A DNA stretch of 64,000 nucleotides. Source: an uncultured Polaribacter sp. (GTDB taxonomy: Bacteria > Bacteroidota > Bacteroidia > Flavobacteriales > Flavobacteriaceae). The translations under genes and the position numbers were made by a program. The stretch's first letter is position 1, and every line of letters begins with the position of its first letter. Below, one piece after another: positions 27,814-36,549 of the stretch. The notes under the pieces are model-generated. The model had not been told where the DNA came from. It saw only the letters and a list, made by a program, of their open reading frames with translations, and ran no database searches. The stretch spans positions 62,001 through 126,000 of the forward strand of contig NZ_CANLXV010000005.1 of the NCBI RefSeq assembly GCF_947495205.1. Reading direction: 5' to 3'.

Positions 27814-28872
27814 ATGACTCCAATTCAAGATAGAATTAACGCTTTTAACAAATTAGGCGTTTTTTTAAGTCAGTTTTCTAATGAAAAAATAGAAAAAAAA
27901 GACAACGTACCCTTTAACGATTTATTTTTTGATGGATTTAAACATCAACTAAAATTAGCACAAGAAAAAAACTCTTGGTTTACCAAAGATAACATCTTAC
28001 TGTCTTTAGAAAATTGGTCTAAAGCATTAAACACAAGTAATTTAAATAAATGGACCACTAATTTAAAACCAATTTCAGCAGAAAAAACAGTAGCCATAAT
28101 TATGGCTGGTAATATTCCTTTAGTAGGTTTTCATGATTTTTTAGCCGTTTTAATTTCCGGACATCATGTATTGGTAAAACAATCTTCTAATGACCAACAC
28201 CTGTTGCCTTTTTTAGCAAAGTATTTAGAGTATGTAGCTGAAAATTTTAAAGGAAAAATAACTTTTACAGCCCAAAAACTAGAAAATTTTGATGCAGTTA
28301 TTGCAACAGGAAGCAATAATACAGCCAGGTATTTTGAATATTATTTCAAAAATAAACCAAATATTATTAGAAAAAACAGAAATTCTGTGGCTGTAATTAC
28401 AGGTAAGGAAACCGAACAAGATTTGGAAAAATTATCTGATGATGTTTTTACTTATTTTGGTTTGGGTTGCAGATCTGTTTCTAAATTATACGTTCCTAAA
28501 AATTACGATTTTAATCATTTTTTTAATGGAATGTACAACAAAAAAGACATTATAAACAACGCAAAATATGCCAATAATTACGATTATAACAAGGCTGTTT
28601 ATTTAATGAGTGAATTTGATTTGTTAGAAAATGGTTTTTTAATGATTAAGGAAGATGAGAGTTACTCCTCTCCTATTGCTACCATTTTTTATGAATATTA
28701 CAACAATCCAATCGATTTAAAAATAAAATTACACGAAGACAAAGATAAAATTCAATGTATTGTATCCAAAGACTTTTTAGCAAATGAAGTTGCCTTTGGT
28801 GAAACGCAAAACCCTAAGTTGTGGGATTATGCAGATAATGTAAATACCTTAGAATTTTTATCAGAAATATAA
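27814..28872 (+). CDS. LuxC-type acyl-CoA reductase
   Basis: A 352-aa protein of the LuxC/acyl-CoA reductase family within the aldehyde dehydrogenase superfamily, which reduces acyl thioesters to aldehydes with NADPH. VAIIMAGNIPLVGFHDFLAVLISG is the cofactor-binding region, AVIATGSNNTARYFE the following conserved loop, and FGLGCRSVSKLYVP carries the catalytic Cys. No luxD, luxE or luciferase genes are nearby, so this is not a light operon. It precedes the serine-synthesis genes on the same strand; the substrate is unknown. Confidence 0.88.
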   Translation: MTPIQDRINAFNKLGVFLSQFSNEKIEKKDNVPFNDLFFDGFKHQLKLAQEKNSWFTKDNILLSLENWSKALNTSNLNKWTTNLKPISAEKTVAIIMAGNIPLVGFHDFLAVLISGHHVLVKQSSNDQHLLPFLAKYLEYVAENFKGKITFTAQKLENFDAVIATGSNNTARYFEYYFKNKPNIIRKNRNSVAVITGKETEQDLEKLSDDVFTYFGLGCRSVSKLYVPKNYDFNHFFNGMYNKKDIINNAKYANNYDYNKAVYLMSEFDLLENGFLMIKEDESYSSPIATIFYEYYNNPIDLKIKLHEDKDKIQCIVSKDFLANEVAFGETQNPKLWDYADNVNTLEFLSEI

Positions 28873-28914
28873 ATTAGTTTTTAGTTGATGTTTTTTAGTT
28901 TTTAAAAAAGCTTT

Positions 28915-28948
28915 GAAACTCAAAATAGAATGAAACTCAAAATAGAAT
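28915..28948 (+). repeat. 17-bp tandem duplication at the serC start
   Basis: The unit GAAACTCAAAATAGAAT occurs twice in perfect tandem (28915-28931 and 28932-28948), the second copy supplying the first two bases of the serC ATG. The first copy creates a six-codon ORF from 28930 (MKLKIE) whose TGA overlaps the serC start. Confidence 0.85.
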
Positions 28949-30011
28949 GAAAAAACATAATTTTAGTGCAGGACCTTGTATTTTACCTCAGGAAGTACTG
29001 CAAAAAGCATCAGAAGCAGTTCTTAATTTTAATAATGATAAGCTGTCTTTAATAGAAATATCACACAGAAGTAAACCTTTTGTTGCTGTTATGGAAAAAG
29101 CCAGAAGTTTGGCTTTAGAGCTTTTAGGATTAGAAAACAAAGGCTACAAAGCATTATTTTTACATGGTGGTGCTAGTATGGAGTTTTTAATGGTAGCTTA
29201 CAATTTATTAAATAAAAAAGCAGCCTATTTAAACACAGGAACTTGGGCGGACAAAGCCATAAAAGAAGCCAAAGAATTTGGTGAATTGGTAGAAGTTGCC
29301 TCTTCTAAAGACAAAGGATATAATTATATTCCTAAAGATTTTAGCATTCCTAAAGATGCAGATTATTTTCATTGCACAAGTAACAATACGGTTGCTGGTA
29401 CACAAATGAAAACGTTTCCAGAAACAAATGTTCCATTAGTTTGTGATATGAGCTCAGATATTTTTTCTCGCCAGTTAGATTTCGAAAAATTCGATTTAAT
29501 TTATGCTGGCGCTCAAAAAAACATGGGACCTGCAGGCACAACATTGGTCATCATTAAAGAAGCTATTTTAGGAAAAGTAGAAAGACACATTCCAGCTATG
29601 TTAAATTATCAGATTCATATAGACAAAGACAGTATGTTTAATACACCAGCCGTTTTTCCTGTTTATGTTTCTATGCTAACACTGCAATGGTTAAAAGATT
29701 TGGGTGGTATTCCTTTTATTGAAAAAGTAAACAATAAAAAAGCAGCACTTTTATATGCAGAAATCGATAGAAATTCGCTTTTTGAAGGCATTGTTGCCAA
29801 AGAAGATAGAAGTACTATGAACGCAACGTTTATTTTAAAAGATGATTCTTTAAAAGAAAAATTCGATAAAATGTGGGCAGCAGCTGGCATAAACGGTTTA
29901 AACGGTCATAGAAGTGTTGGTGGCTATAGAGCGAGTATGTATAATGCTTTACCTTTATACAGTGTACAAGTTTTGGTAGATGTAATGCAAGAATTAGAAT
30001 CTCAGCTTTAA
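28947..30011 (+). CDS. serC: phosphoserine aminotransferase
   Basis: A 354-aa fold-type I PLP enzyme converting 3-phosphohydroxypyruvate and glutamate to phosphoserine and 2-oxoglutarate. The N terminus KKHNFSAGPCILPQEV, the SNNTVAGTQ loop and the Schiff-base lysine in YAGAQKNMGPAG are diagnostic. The C-terminal GLNGHRSVGGYRASMYNA contacts phosphate. It is followed 78 bp later by the serA-like dehydrogenase, giving two successive serine-pathway steps. Its start overlaps a six-codon upstream ORF. Confidence 0.97.
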   Translation: MKKHNFSAGPCILPQEVLQKASEAVLNFNNDKLSLIEISHRSKPFVAVMEKARSLALELLGLENKGYKALFLHGGASMEFLMVAYNLLNKKAAYLNTGTWADKAIKEAKEFGELVEVASSKDKGYNYIPKDFSIPKDADYFHCTSNNTVAGTQMKTFPETNVPLVCDMSSDIFSRQLDFEKFDLIYAGAQKNMGPAGTTLVIIKEAILGKVERHIPAMLNYQIHIDKDSMFNTPAVFPVYVSMLTLQWLKDLGGIPFIEKVNNKKAALLYAEIDRNSLFEGIVAKEDRSTMNATFILKDDSLKEKFDKMWAAAGINGLNGHRSVGGYRASMYNALPLYSVQVLVDVMQELESQL

Positions 30012-30062
30012 AGCTTTCTAAAGAGAAAAAAACTAGTTTAAAATTAATACTAAATAAAAACT

Positions 30063-30079
30063 CCTTCCTATTAGGAAGG
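30063..30079 (+). promoter_or_regulatory. small hairpin upstream of serA
   Basis: CCTTCC-TATTA-GGAAGG, 10 bp before the serA ATG and followed by a purine-rich GGGATGG stretch. It could affect translation of the dehydrogenase gene, but this is inferred only from position. Confidence 0.35.
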
Positions 30080-30089
30080 TTGGGATGGA

Positions 30090-31043
30090 ATGAAAATATT
30101 AGCAAATGATGGCATTTCTAATGGTGGAAAAGACCTTTTAGAAAAAGCTGGTTTTGAGATTTTAACTACCAAAGTAGCTCAAAATCAATTAGAAAATTAT
30201 ATAAACGAACATAATATTGATGCAATTGTAGTTAGAAGCGCTACACAAGTGCATCAAGAATTAATAGAAGCTTGCCCAAGTTTAAAATTAATTGGGCGTG
30301 CTGGTGTTGGCTTAGATAATATTGATGTAGCGTTTGCAGAAGACAATGGTTTACACGTAATTAATACTCCAGAAGCCTCTTCTAGTGCTGTAGCAGAATT
30401 GGTTTTTGCACATTTATTTGGTTTGGCTAGGTTTTTACATGTTGCAAACAGAGAAATGCCTTTGGAAGGAGATACCCATTTTAAAGAACTCAAAAAAGCA
30501 TTTGCAAACGGTACAGAATTAAGAGATAAAACCTTAGGTATTATTGGTTTTGGAAAAATAGGACAAGAAGTTGCTAAAATTGCACTTGGTATTGGAATGA
30601 AAGTTTTAGCAACCGATCAATTAATTGAATCTGCACCTATTGCATTAGAATTTTTCAACGGACAAAAAATTACTTTTCATATTGATACCGTAGAAAAAGA
30701 TGAACTTTTAAAAGAAGCAGATTTTATTTCTTTACACGTTCCTGCTCAAGAAGAGTATTTAATTGCTGAAGAAGATTTTAATAAAATGAAAGATGGTGTA
30801 GGCATAATAAACACTGCAAGAGGTGGTATTTTGCATGAAGTAGATTTGGTAAAGGCAATTGCAGATGGTAAAGTACAATTTGCTGGTTTAGATGTTTTTG
30901 AAACAGAACCAACACCTGCAGTACAATTATTAATGAATCCAGAAATATCTTTAACACCACATATTGGTGCTGGTACAATTGAAGCACAAGAAAGAATAGG
31001 TTTAGAATTAGCTAACCAAATAATTGCATTGTTAAAAAATTAA
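30090..31043 (+). CDS. serA: D-3-phosphoglycerate dehydrogenase-type 2-hydroxyacid dehydrogenase
   Basis: A 317-aa NAD-dependent dehydrogenase, expected to oxidise 3-phosphoglycerate as the first serine-synthesis step. The substrate-domain motif GRAGVGLDNIDV, the nucleotide motif GIIGFGKIGQEVAK and the catalytic His in LTPHIGAGTIEAQ are present. The enzyme lacks the C-terminal ACT domain of allosteric SerA. Position after serC is the main reason to choose phosphoglycerate over another 2-hydroxyacid. Confidence 0.88.
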   Translation: MKILANDGISNGGKDLLEKAGFEILTTKVAQNQLENYINEHNIDAIVVRSATQVHQELIEACPSLKLIGRAGVGLDNIDVAFAEDNGLHVINTPEASSSAVAELVFAHLFGLARFLHVANREMPLEGDTHFKELKKAFANGTELRDKTLGIIGFGKIGQEVAKIALGIGMKVLATDQLIESAPIALEFFNGQKITFHIDTVEKDELLKEADFISLHVPAQEEYLIAEEDFNKMKDGVGIINTARGGILHEVDLVKAIADGKVQFAGLDVFETEPTPAVQLLMNPEISLTPHIGAGTIEAQERIGLELANQIIALLKN

Positions 31044-31091
31044 TTTTTGTTTTTTAGTTGATGTTTTTTGTAAAACTTTGAAATTTATAAA

Positions 31092-31760
31092 ATGATTCAA
31101 AAAAATTTAGAAAATATAAAAAGTCAAATTCCTGCTAACACTACTTTGGTTGCTGTTTCTAAAACCAAACCAATTGAAGATTTACAAGAAGCTTATACTG
31201 CTGGTCAGCGTATTTTTGGTGAAAATAAAATACAAGAAATGGTAGATAAGTATGAAGCTTTACCTAAAGACATTAAATGGCATATGATTGGCCATTTGCA
31301 AAGTAACAAGGTAAAGTATATGGCTCATTTTGTAGATTTAATTCATGGCGTAGATAAGTTTTCTACCTTAAAAGAAATTAATAAACAAGCCAAAAAGCAC
31401 AACAGAGTAATTAATTGTTTGCTACAAGCCAAAATTGCAAAAGAAGCTACTAAATTTGGTTTACCTTTTTCGGAAATTGAAGAAATTTTAAATTCATCTT
31501 CATTTACAACCTTAGAAAACATTAAGGTTGTTGGTTTTATGGGAATGGCGACATTTACAGACAATCAAAAGCAATTACAAGAAGAATTTTCTTCTTTAAA
31601 AACCTTTTTTAATACACAAAAACTAAAAACTGCTGCTAAAAATTGCGAGCTAAATGTATTGTCTATGGGTATGAGTGGCGATTTTAAATTGGCAATTCAA
31701 GAAGGTAGCACAATGATTCGCGTAGGAAGTTCTATATTTGGAAATAGAAATTACAATTAA
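31092..31760 (+). CDS. YggS/PLPBP-family PLP homeostasis protein
   Basis: A 222-aa TIM-barrel PLP-binding protein, without known catalytic activity, that buffers pyridoxal phosphate and affects amino-acid pools. LVAVSKTKP holds the PLP lysine, FGENKIQEM and WHMIGHLQSNK follow, and the C-terminal LSMGMSGDFKLAIQEGSTMIRVGSSIFG binds phosphate. It follows two serine genes, one of which uses PLP. Confidence 0.95.
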   Translation: MIQKNLENIKSQIPANTTLVAVSKTKPIEDLQEAYTAGQRIFGENKIQEMVDKYEALPKDIKWHMIGHLQSNKVKYMAHFVDLIHGVDKFSTLKEINKQAKKHNRVINCLLQAKIAKEATKFGLPFSEIEEILNSSSFTTLENIKVVGFMGMATFTDNQKQLQEEFSSLKTFFNTQKLKTAAKNCELNVLSMGMSGDFKLAIQEGSTMIRVGSSIFGNRNYN

Positions 31761-31781
31761 AAAACAATTTAAAAAGAAAGT

Positions 31782-32867
31782 TTGTACGCAGTTTTAGATA
31801 TAGAAACAACAGGAGGTAAATTTAATGAAGAAGGCATTACAGAAATTGCCATCTATAAATTTGATGGATTAGAAGTTGTTGATCAATTTATAAGTTTAGT
31901 AAATCCAGAAAAAGCAATTCAAGAATTTGTTGTTAAACTTACAGGTATCAACAATAAAATGCTACGTAATGCTCCTAAATTCTACGAAGTTGCCAAACGC
32001 ATTTTAGAAATTACAGACGGCTGCACTTTAGTGGCGCACAATACTTCTTTTGATTACAGAATTTTAAGCACAGAGTTTGACAGATTAGGTTACAGTTATA
32101 ATAGAAATACACTTTGTACGGTAGAGCTTAGTAAGCAATTAATTTTAGACCAACCTTCTTACAGCCTTGGAAAACTAACAAAAGCTTTAGGAATACCTAT
32201 GACAGATAGACATAGAGCCTCTGGCGATGCGTTGGCAACTGTGCAACTATTTAAGTTATTATTAGATAAAGATAACGGAAAAACAATTATACAAAATACT
32301 GTAAAATACCACGACAAAAGAATAGAAAAAGAACGCCTAAAAAAATTAATTGAATCTGTACCAAAAGAATTGGGGCTTTTTTATATACATAATAAAGAAG
32401 GTAAAGTAATCTTTTTAGGTCGTGGCAAAAATGCAAAAGCAGAAGTAAACAAATTGTTTTTAAAACAAACCAAACGCGCTTTAAAAATTCAAGAAAGAGC
32501 AAGTACAATTACTTTTGAAAAATCTGGTAATGATTTATTTATGCGCCTAAAATACCAAATGGAGTTAGATAACTTATCACCAAAATATAACATCAGAAAA
32601 AAAAGAAAACCTTATTTATTACATTTTAATAATAATGATTTTATTGTAATTGATAAAGGCAGAACTATAGAAGAACATGCAGTTATCTTAATAGAAAATA
32701 ATGAAGTATATGGTTATGGCTATACTAATTTAGCCTATCAAGAAAATAAGTTAGCTATTCTTAAAAGTGTTTTAACCATTATTGATGATAAAAACTTAGC
32801 AAAAGGAATTGTAAAAGAATATTTGAATAAAAACAAAGTTCAAAAAATTATCCGCTTAGAAAAATGA
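31782..32867 (+). CDS. DEDDh exonuclease fused to a degenerate GIY-YIG-like domain (TTG start)
   Basis: A 361-aa protein read from TTG at 31782, giving MYAVLDIETTGG. Residues 1-165 form a DnaQ-like 3'-5' exonuclease: DIE (6-8), AHNTSFDYRIL (about 85-95) and HRASGD (144-149). Residues about 195-280 resemble the UvrC/Cho GIY-YIG nuclease, but the motif reads GLFYIH...FLGRGKN, with Tyr lost and the expected catalytic Arg not evident. The C-terminal 80 residues are unassigned. Exonuclease-GIY-YIG fusions are known in DNA repair contexts. It overlaps the next gene by 4 bp. Confidence 0.85.
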   Translation: MYAVLDIETTGGKFNEEGITEIAIYKFDGLEVVDQFISLVNPEKAIQEFVVKLTGINNKMLRNAPKFYEVAKRILEITDGCTLVAHNTSFDYRILSTEFDRLGYSYNRNTLCTVELSKQLILDQPSYSLGKLTKALGIPMTDRHRASGDALATVQLFKLLLDKDNGKTIIQNTVKYHDKRIEKERLKKLIESVPKELGLFYIHNKEGKVIFLGRGKNAKAEVNKLFLKQTKRALKIQERASTITFEKSGNDLFMRLKYQMELDNLSPKYNIRKKRKPYLLHFNNNDFIVIDKGRTIEEHAVILIENNEVYGYGYTNLAYQENKLAILKSVLTIIDDKNLAKGIVKEYLNKNKVQKIIRLEK

Positions 32868-34816
32868 AAAAAATAGTAACCCTTATTTTAATTTTAATTA
32901 GTACTAGTAATTTATGTGCTCAAAATAAAAAATCTACTCAAATGGGGCAAACCAGTATTAAGGAACTACAAATGCCTTTATATGATAAAGATAGTACAGC
33001 CAATGCAGTAGTTTTGTATGAACATGCCAATGTTTATTTAGATGCAGAAGAAAACTATAATACTAGAACTGATTATTACTACCGAATAAAAATTTTTAAT
33101 AAAAATGCATTTGATCTTGCCAACATCATTGTAAACTTATATAAAGAAAAAAAAATTAAAGATATCATGGCCATTTCTTATAATTTGGTAGATGGTAAAA
33201 TAAACACAACTTCTTTAGATAAAACTAAAATATTTTCTTTAAAAGAAGGAGATAATTGGACCGTTAAAAAATTTACTTTACCCAACATTAAAGAGGGAAC
33301 AGTAATTGAATACAAATACAGTATTATATCTCCATATTTAGGTTTAGAAGACTGGGTTTTTCAATCTAAAATACCAAAAATAAAGAGTGAATATGATGCC
33401 GCTATTTTAGGCAATTATAAATACAATGTTAGAATAATTGGCTTTAACAAACTTGATAAAGATAAACCTTCTATAGATAAAAAATGTATTTTTATAGACG
33501 GTTTAGGGCAAGGTGCCTGTGCTGTTTATGCCTATGGAATGTATAATATTCCTGCATTTAAAGAAGAAGATTATATGTTAAGTAAGAAAAATTACTTGTC
33601 TAGATTGTCTTTTGATTTAGAATCTTATCACAGTCCTACAGGAGGTGTAGAAAAATATACAACCACTTGGGCAGAAGCAGATAAAAAACTGAAAAGTCAG
33701 TTTTTTAACAATCAACTTTCTAAAAAAAGATATTTCAAAAAAAGAATCCCTTTAAACATTTTAGAAACGCCAGATGATTTAGAAAAAGCCAAGAAAATAT
33801 ATAGCTTTGTGCAAAATCATTTTACCTGGAATTCTAATTATTGGACTAGTGAAGACGCAAAAATTAAAGATGCTTTTTTAGAAAAAAGCGGTAATGTAGG
33901 TGAAATTAATTTGGCTTTATTTAATAGTTTACAGGCTGCAGATCTTAATGCAAACTTAGTAGTACTTTCTACCAGACAAAATGGAATACCAACAAAATTA
34001 TATCCTATTATTTATGATTATAATTATGTTGTGGTGCGTACTAAAATCAATGGCATTAATTATTATTTAGATGCTACAGAAAAGTTTTTACCTTTTGGGC
34101 AATTGCCAATAAGAACATTAAATGGTGAAGCAAGAATTATAAATTTTAAAGAAGATGGCAATTGGGTAAAACTAAAACCACTTTATAATACTGTTAAAAA
34201 TTCAAATGCAAAATTAATACTAACTGAAACAGGAGACTTAACCGGCACTTTAAAAATTAATAATACTGGTTATTACGCTGCCAAACAAAGAGAAAAACTA
34301 GCAACTATTACGCAAGAAGCTTATCTTGATGATTTTGAAGATAAAGAAATAGACATAGAAGTTGAAAACTATACAGTTTCTGGAGAATTGGAGTTGGATA
34401 AACCTTTAAATGAAACATTTGATATTAAAATTTTTATAGCTGAAGATTTAGGCAATACCTTTAGAATTAATCCCTTTTTATTTGATCGTTTTAAAGAAAA
34501 CCCTTTTAAATTAAGAGAAAGATTGTATCCAGTAGATTTTGGACATCCTATAAATCGTAATTTTGCAATTAGCTTAGAAGTGCCAGCGAACTATAATATT
34601 GTAAAAATACCAGAAAATAAAAGTATACAACTGCCAAACAAAGGTGGTTATTTTATTTTAAATACCAATAAAGAGGAAAATAAAATAACCGTATACACGC
34701 GATTTAGAATTGCAAAAAAAACTTATAGTAGTGCAGCGTATTTTGCTTTAAAAGAATTATTCAAACAAATTATAATATCTGAAAATTCTTATATTGTTTT
34801 AAAAAAGAAAGCTTAA
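32864..34816 (+). CDS. exported DUF3857/transglutaminase-fold protein
   Basis: A 650-aa exported protein with a signal peptide (about 1-20), a DUF3857 domain (about 45-200, including RIKIFNKNAFDLANI) and a transglutaminase-like domain (about 300-420). In the latter the catalytic Cys position is Val345 (GNVGEIN), so peptide-crosslinking activity is unlikely. The C-terminal part is beta-rich. Many Bacteroidetes have such proteins near the envelope; the role is unknown. It is translationally coupled to the exonuclease gene and ends 4 bp into the convergent lysE gene. Confidence 0.85.
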   Translation: MKKIVTLILILISTSNLCAQNKKSTQMGQTSIKELQMPLYDKDSTANAVVLYEHANVYLDAEENYNTRTDYYYRIKIFNKNAFDLANIIVNLYKEKKIKDIMAISYNLVDGKINTTSLDKTKIFSLKEGDNWTVKKFTLPNIKEGTVIEYKYSIISPYLGLEDWVFQSKIPKIKSEYDAAILGNYKYNVRIIGFNKLDKDKPSIDKKCIFIDGLGQGACAVYAYGMYNIPAFKEEDYMLSKKNYLSRLSFDLESYHSPTGGVEKYTTTWAEADKKLKSQFFNNQLSKKRYFKKRIPLNILETPDDLEKAKKIYSFVQNHFTWNSNYWTSEDAKIKDAFLEKSGNVGEINLALFNSLQAADLNANLVVLSTRQNGIPTKLYPIIYDYNYVVVRTKINGINYYLDATEKFLPFGQLPIRTLNGEARIINFKEDGNWVKLKPLYNTVKNSNAKLILTETGDLTGTLKINNTGYYAAKQREKLATITQEAYLDDFEDKEIDIEVENYTVSGELELDKPLNETFDIKIFIAEDLGNTFRINPFLFDRFKENPFKLRERLYPVDFGHPINRNFAISLEVPANYNIVKIPENKSIQLPNKGGYFILNTNKEENKITVYTRFRIAKKTYSSAAYFALKELFKQIIISENSYIVLKKKA

Positions 34817-35427
34817 CGTAAAATAAATATCGCAATTATAATAAACACTATTATTTGCAACCACTTTAAATAAATTCCTATAGTTTCTTTTTGTTTTATA
34901 GTATCTGAAATACTTCCTGCTAACAAAGCAATAGTTGAAAATATAAATAAAGAAACCAGCATAAAAACAACTCCTAAAACGTAAAATTGTGCAATTGTAC
35001 TTAACGTTTCACTAAATAAAAAACCAGGAAAAAAAGCCAGAAAGAAAATAGATACTTTAGGGTTTAAAACATTCATTACAAAACCTTGTTTAAACAATTG
35101 CTTTGTTGTTTTCTTTTGAATGCTTTCTGAAGAAAATAAAATTTTTGAATCGGATTTAAAAACAATATAAGCCAAATATAAAAGGTATAAAGCACCAAAT
35201 ATCTTTATTGCTAAAAATAGCTTTTCTGATTGTTGTATAATTACACTAATACCAAATGCCAATAAAGTTGTATGTACTAAACAGCCAGAAATTAAACCAA
35301 AAACAGTGGCTAAACCATATTTTTTTCCATTTACAATGCTTTGCATTAAAACAAAAATATTGTCTGGTCCAGGAGAAATGGCCAAAATAGCGGTTGCAAT
35401 TGCAAAAGACAATAGTGTTTCTATCAT
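34813..35427 (-). CDS. LysE-family translocator
   Basis: A 204-aa inner-membrane protein with five to six hydrophobic helices, of the LysE/RhtB amino-acid exporter family. The N-terminal signature AISPGPDNIFVLMQSIVNGKKYGLATVFG is intact, as is the mid-protein FKQGFVMNVLNPKVSIFFLAFFPGF. The exported amino acid cannot be predicted. Its stop overlaps the DUF3857 gene tail-to-tail, and pyrD ends 9 bp upstream on the same strand. Confidence 0.9.
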   Translation of the reverse strand: MIETLLSFAIATAILAISPGPDNIFVLMQSIVNGKKYGLATVFGLISGCLVHTTLLAFGISVIIQQSEKLFLAIKIFGALYLLYLAYIVFKSDSKILFSSESIQKKTTKQLFKQGFVMNVLNPKVSIFFLAFFPGFLFSETLSTIAQFYVLGVVFMLVSLFIFSTIALLAGSISDTIKQKETIGIYLKWLQIIVFIIIAIFILR

Positions 35428-35436
35428 CTTAACAAT

Positions 35437-36477
35437 TTAGCCATTTATGTTTTGTAACAATGCTTTATTAATTTTTTTTATCAATTTAGGACCTTCATAA
35501 ATAAAACCTGTATACACTTGTACCAAATCTGCACCCGCATTTATTTTTTCTAAAGCATCTGCTGCTGAATGTATACCACCTACTCCAATAATTGGAAATG
35601 CCTTGTTAGATTTTTCTGCCAAATATTTTATAACTGCTGTACTTTGTGCTTTAATAGGTTGCCCACTAACACCACCATTGCCTATTTCTTTTAATCTTTC
35701 TTCTGAAGCTTTTAAATTATCTCTGGTAGTAGAAGTGTTTGATGCAATTACACCATCAATTTTAGTTTTTGCAACTAATGAAATAATTTCATCCAATTGC
35801 ATCTCATTTAAATCTGGCGCAATTTTTAATAGTATTGGTTTTTGTTGATCAAACTTTATATTTTCTTCTTGGCAAGACGTAATTAATTCAACTAAATAAT
35901 CTACATCATTTAATTTTGCATGACTCCCAACATTTGGGCAACTAACATTTAACACAAAATAATCTACATGAGCGTGCAACTCTTTAAAAACTGCCAAATA
36001 ATCTGCTGTGTAATTTTCTGGAGCAGTTTGGGTATTTTTACCAATATTACCACCAATAATTACTTTACCTTGGTTTCCTTTAAGATTTTTAATTGCCTCT
36101 GCTACTCCATCATTATTAAAACCCATCCTATTAATAATTCCTTGATCATCTTTTAAACGAAATAATCTTTTTTTAGGATTACCAACTTGTCCTTTTGGAG
36201 TAACTGTACCAATTTCTATAAAACCAAAACCAAAATTTGCCAATTCATTATATAAAACTGCATTTTTATCAAAACCAGCAGCTAAACCAGCAGGGTTCTT
36301 AAAGGTTAAACCAAATAAGTTTCGTTCTAATTTTTTATCATTTACTTGATACAAACCTCTAAAAATAGCTGCAAAAAAAGGAATTTTACAAAGCGTTCTT
36401 ATTAATGAAAATGTAAAATAATGTACTTTTTCTGGATCGAATAAAAATAAAATGGGTCTTATAATTAATTTATACAT
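35437..36477 (-). CDS. pyrD: quinone-dependent dihydroorotate dehydrogenase (class 2)
   Basis: A 346-aa membrane-associated flavoenzyme oxidising dihydroorotate to orotate with quinone as acceptor. The N-terminal helix [21 protein letters not shown] is typical of class 2, so I start at the ATG at 36477 instead of an in-frame start 54 bp upstream. [30 protein letters not shown] with the catalytic Ser and [29 protein letters not shown] define the family. It likely forms a transcript with lysE and follows pheT. Confidence 0.95.
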   Translation of the reverse strand: MYKLIIRPILFLFDPEKVHYFTFSLIRTLCKIPFFAAIFRGLYQVNDKKLERNLFGLTFKNPAGLAAGFDKNAVLYNELANFGFGFIEIGTVTPKGQVGNPKKRLFRLKDDQGIINRMGFNNDGVAEAIKNLKGNQGKVIIGGNIGKNTQTAPENYTADYLAVFKELHAHVDYFVLNVSCPNVGSHAKLNDVDYLVELITSCQEENIKFDQQKPILLKIAPDLNEMQLDEIISLVAKTKIDGVIASNTSTTRDNLKASEERLKEIGNGGVSGQPIKAQSTAVIKYLAEKSNKAFPIIGVGGIHSAADALEKINAGADLVQVYTGFIYEGPKLIKKINKALLQNING

Positions 36478-36549
36478 ATGTACGTATTTGTTTGGTCCTA
36501 AAATGATAACTAGTGCCAAAAAAAGCCCCAAATAAATGGAGCTTTTAAA

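Noticed and set aside
27814..28872. Bioluminescence (lux) operon suggested by the LuxC-type protein
   Set aside because: No luxA, luxB, luxD or luxE genes are near; the neighbours are serine-synthesis genes and a ferredoxin.
36478..36531. Upstream 18-residue extension of PyrD
   Set aside because: The class 2 membrane helix starts at MYKLII (36477), which is the usual N terminus and gives the usual length.
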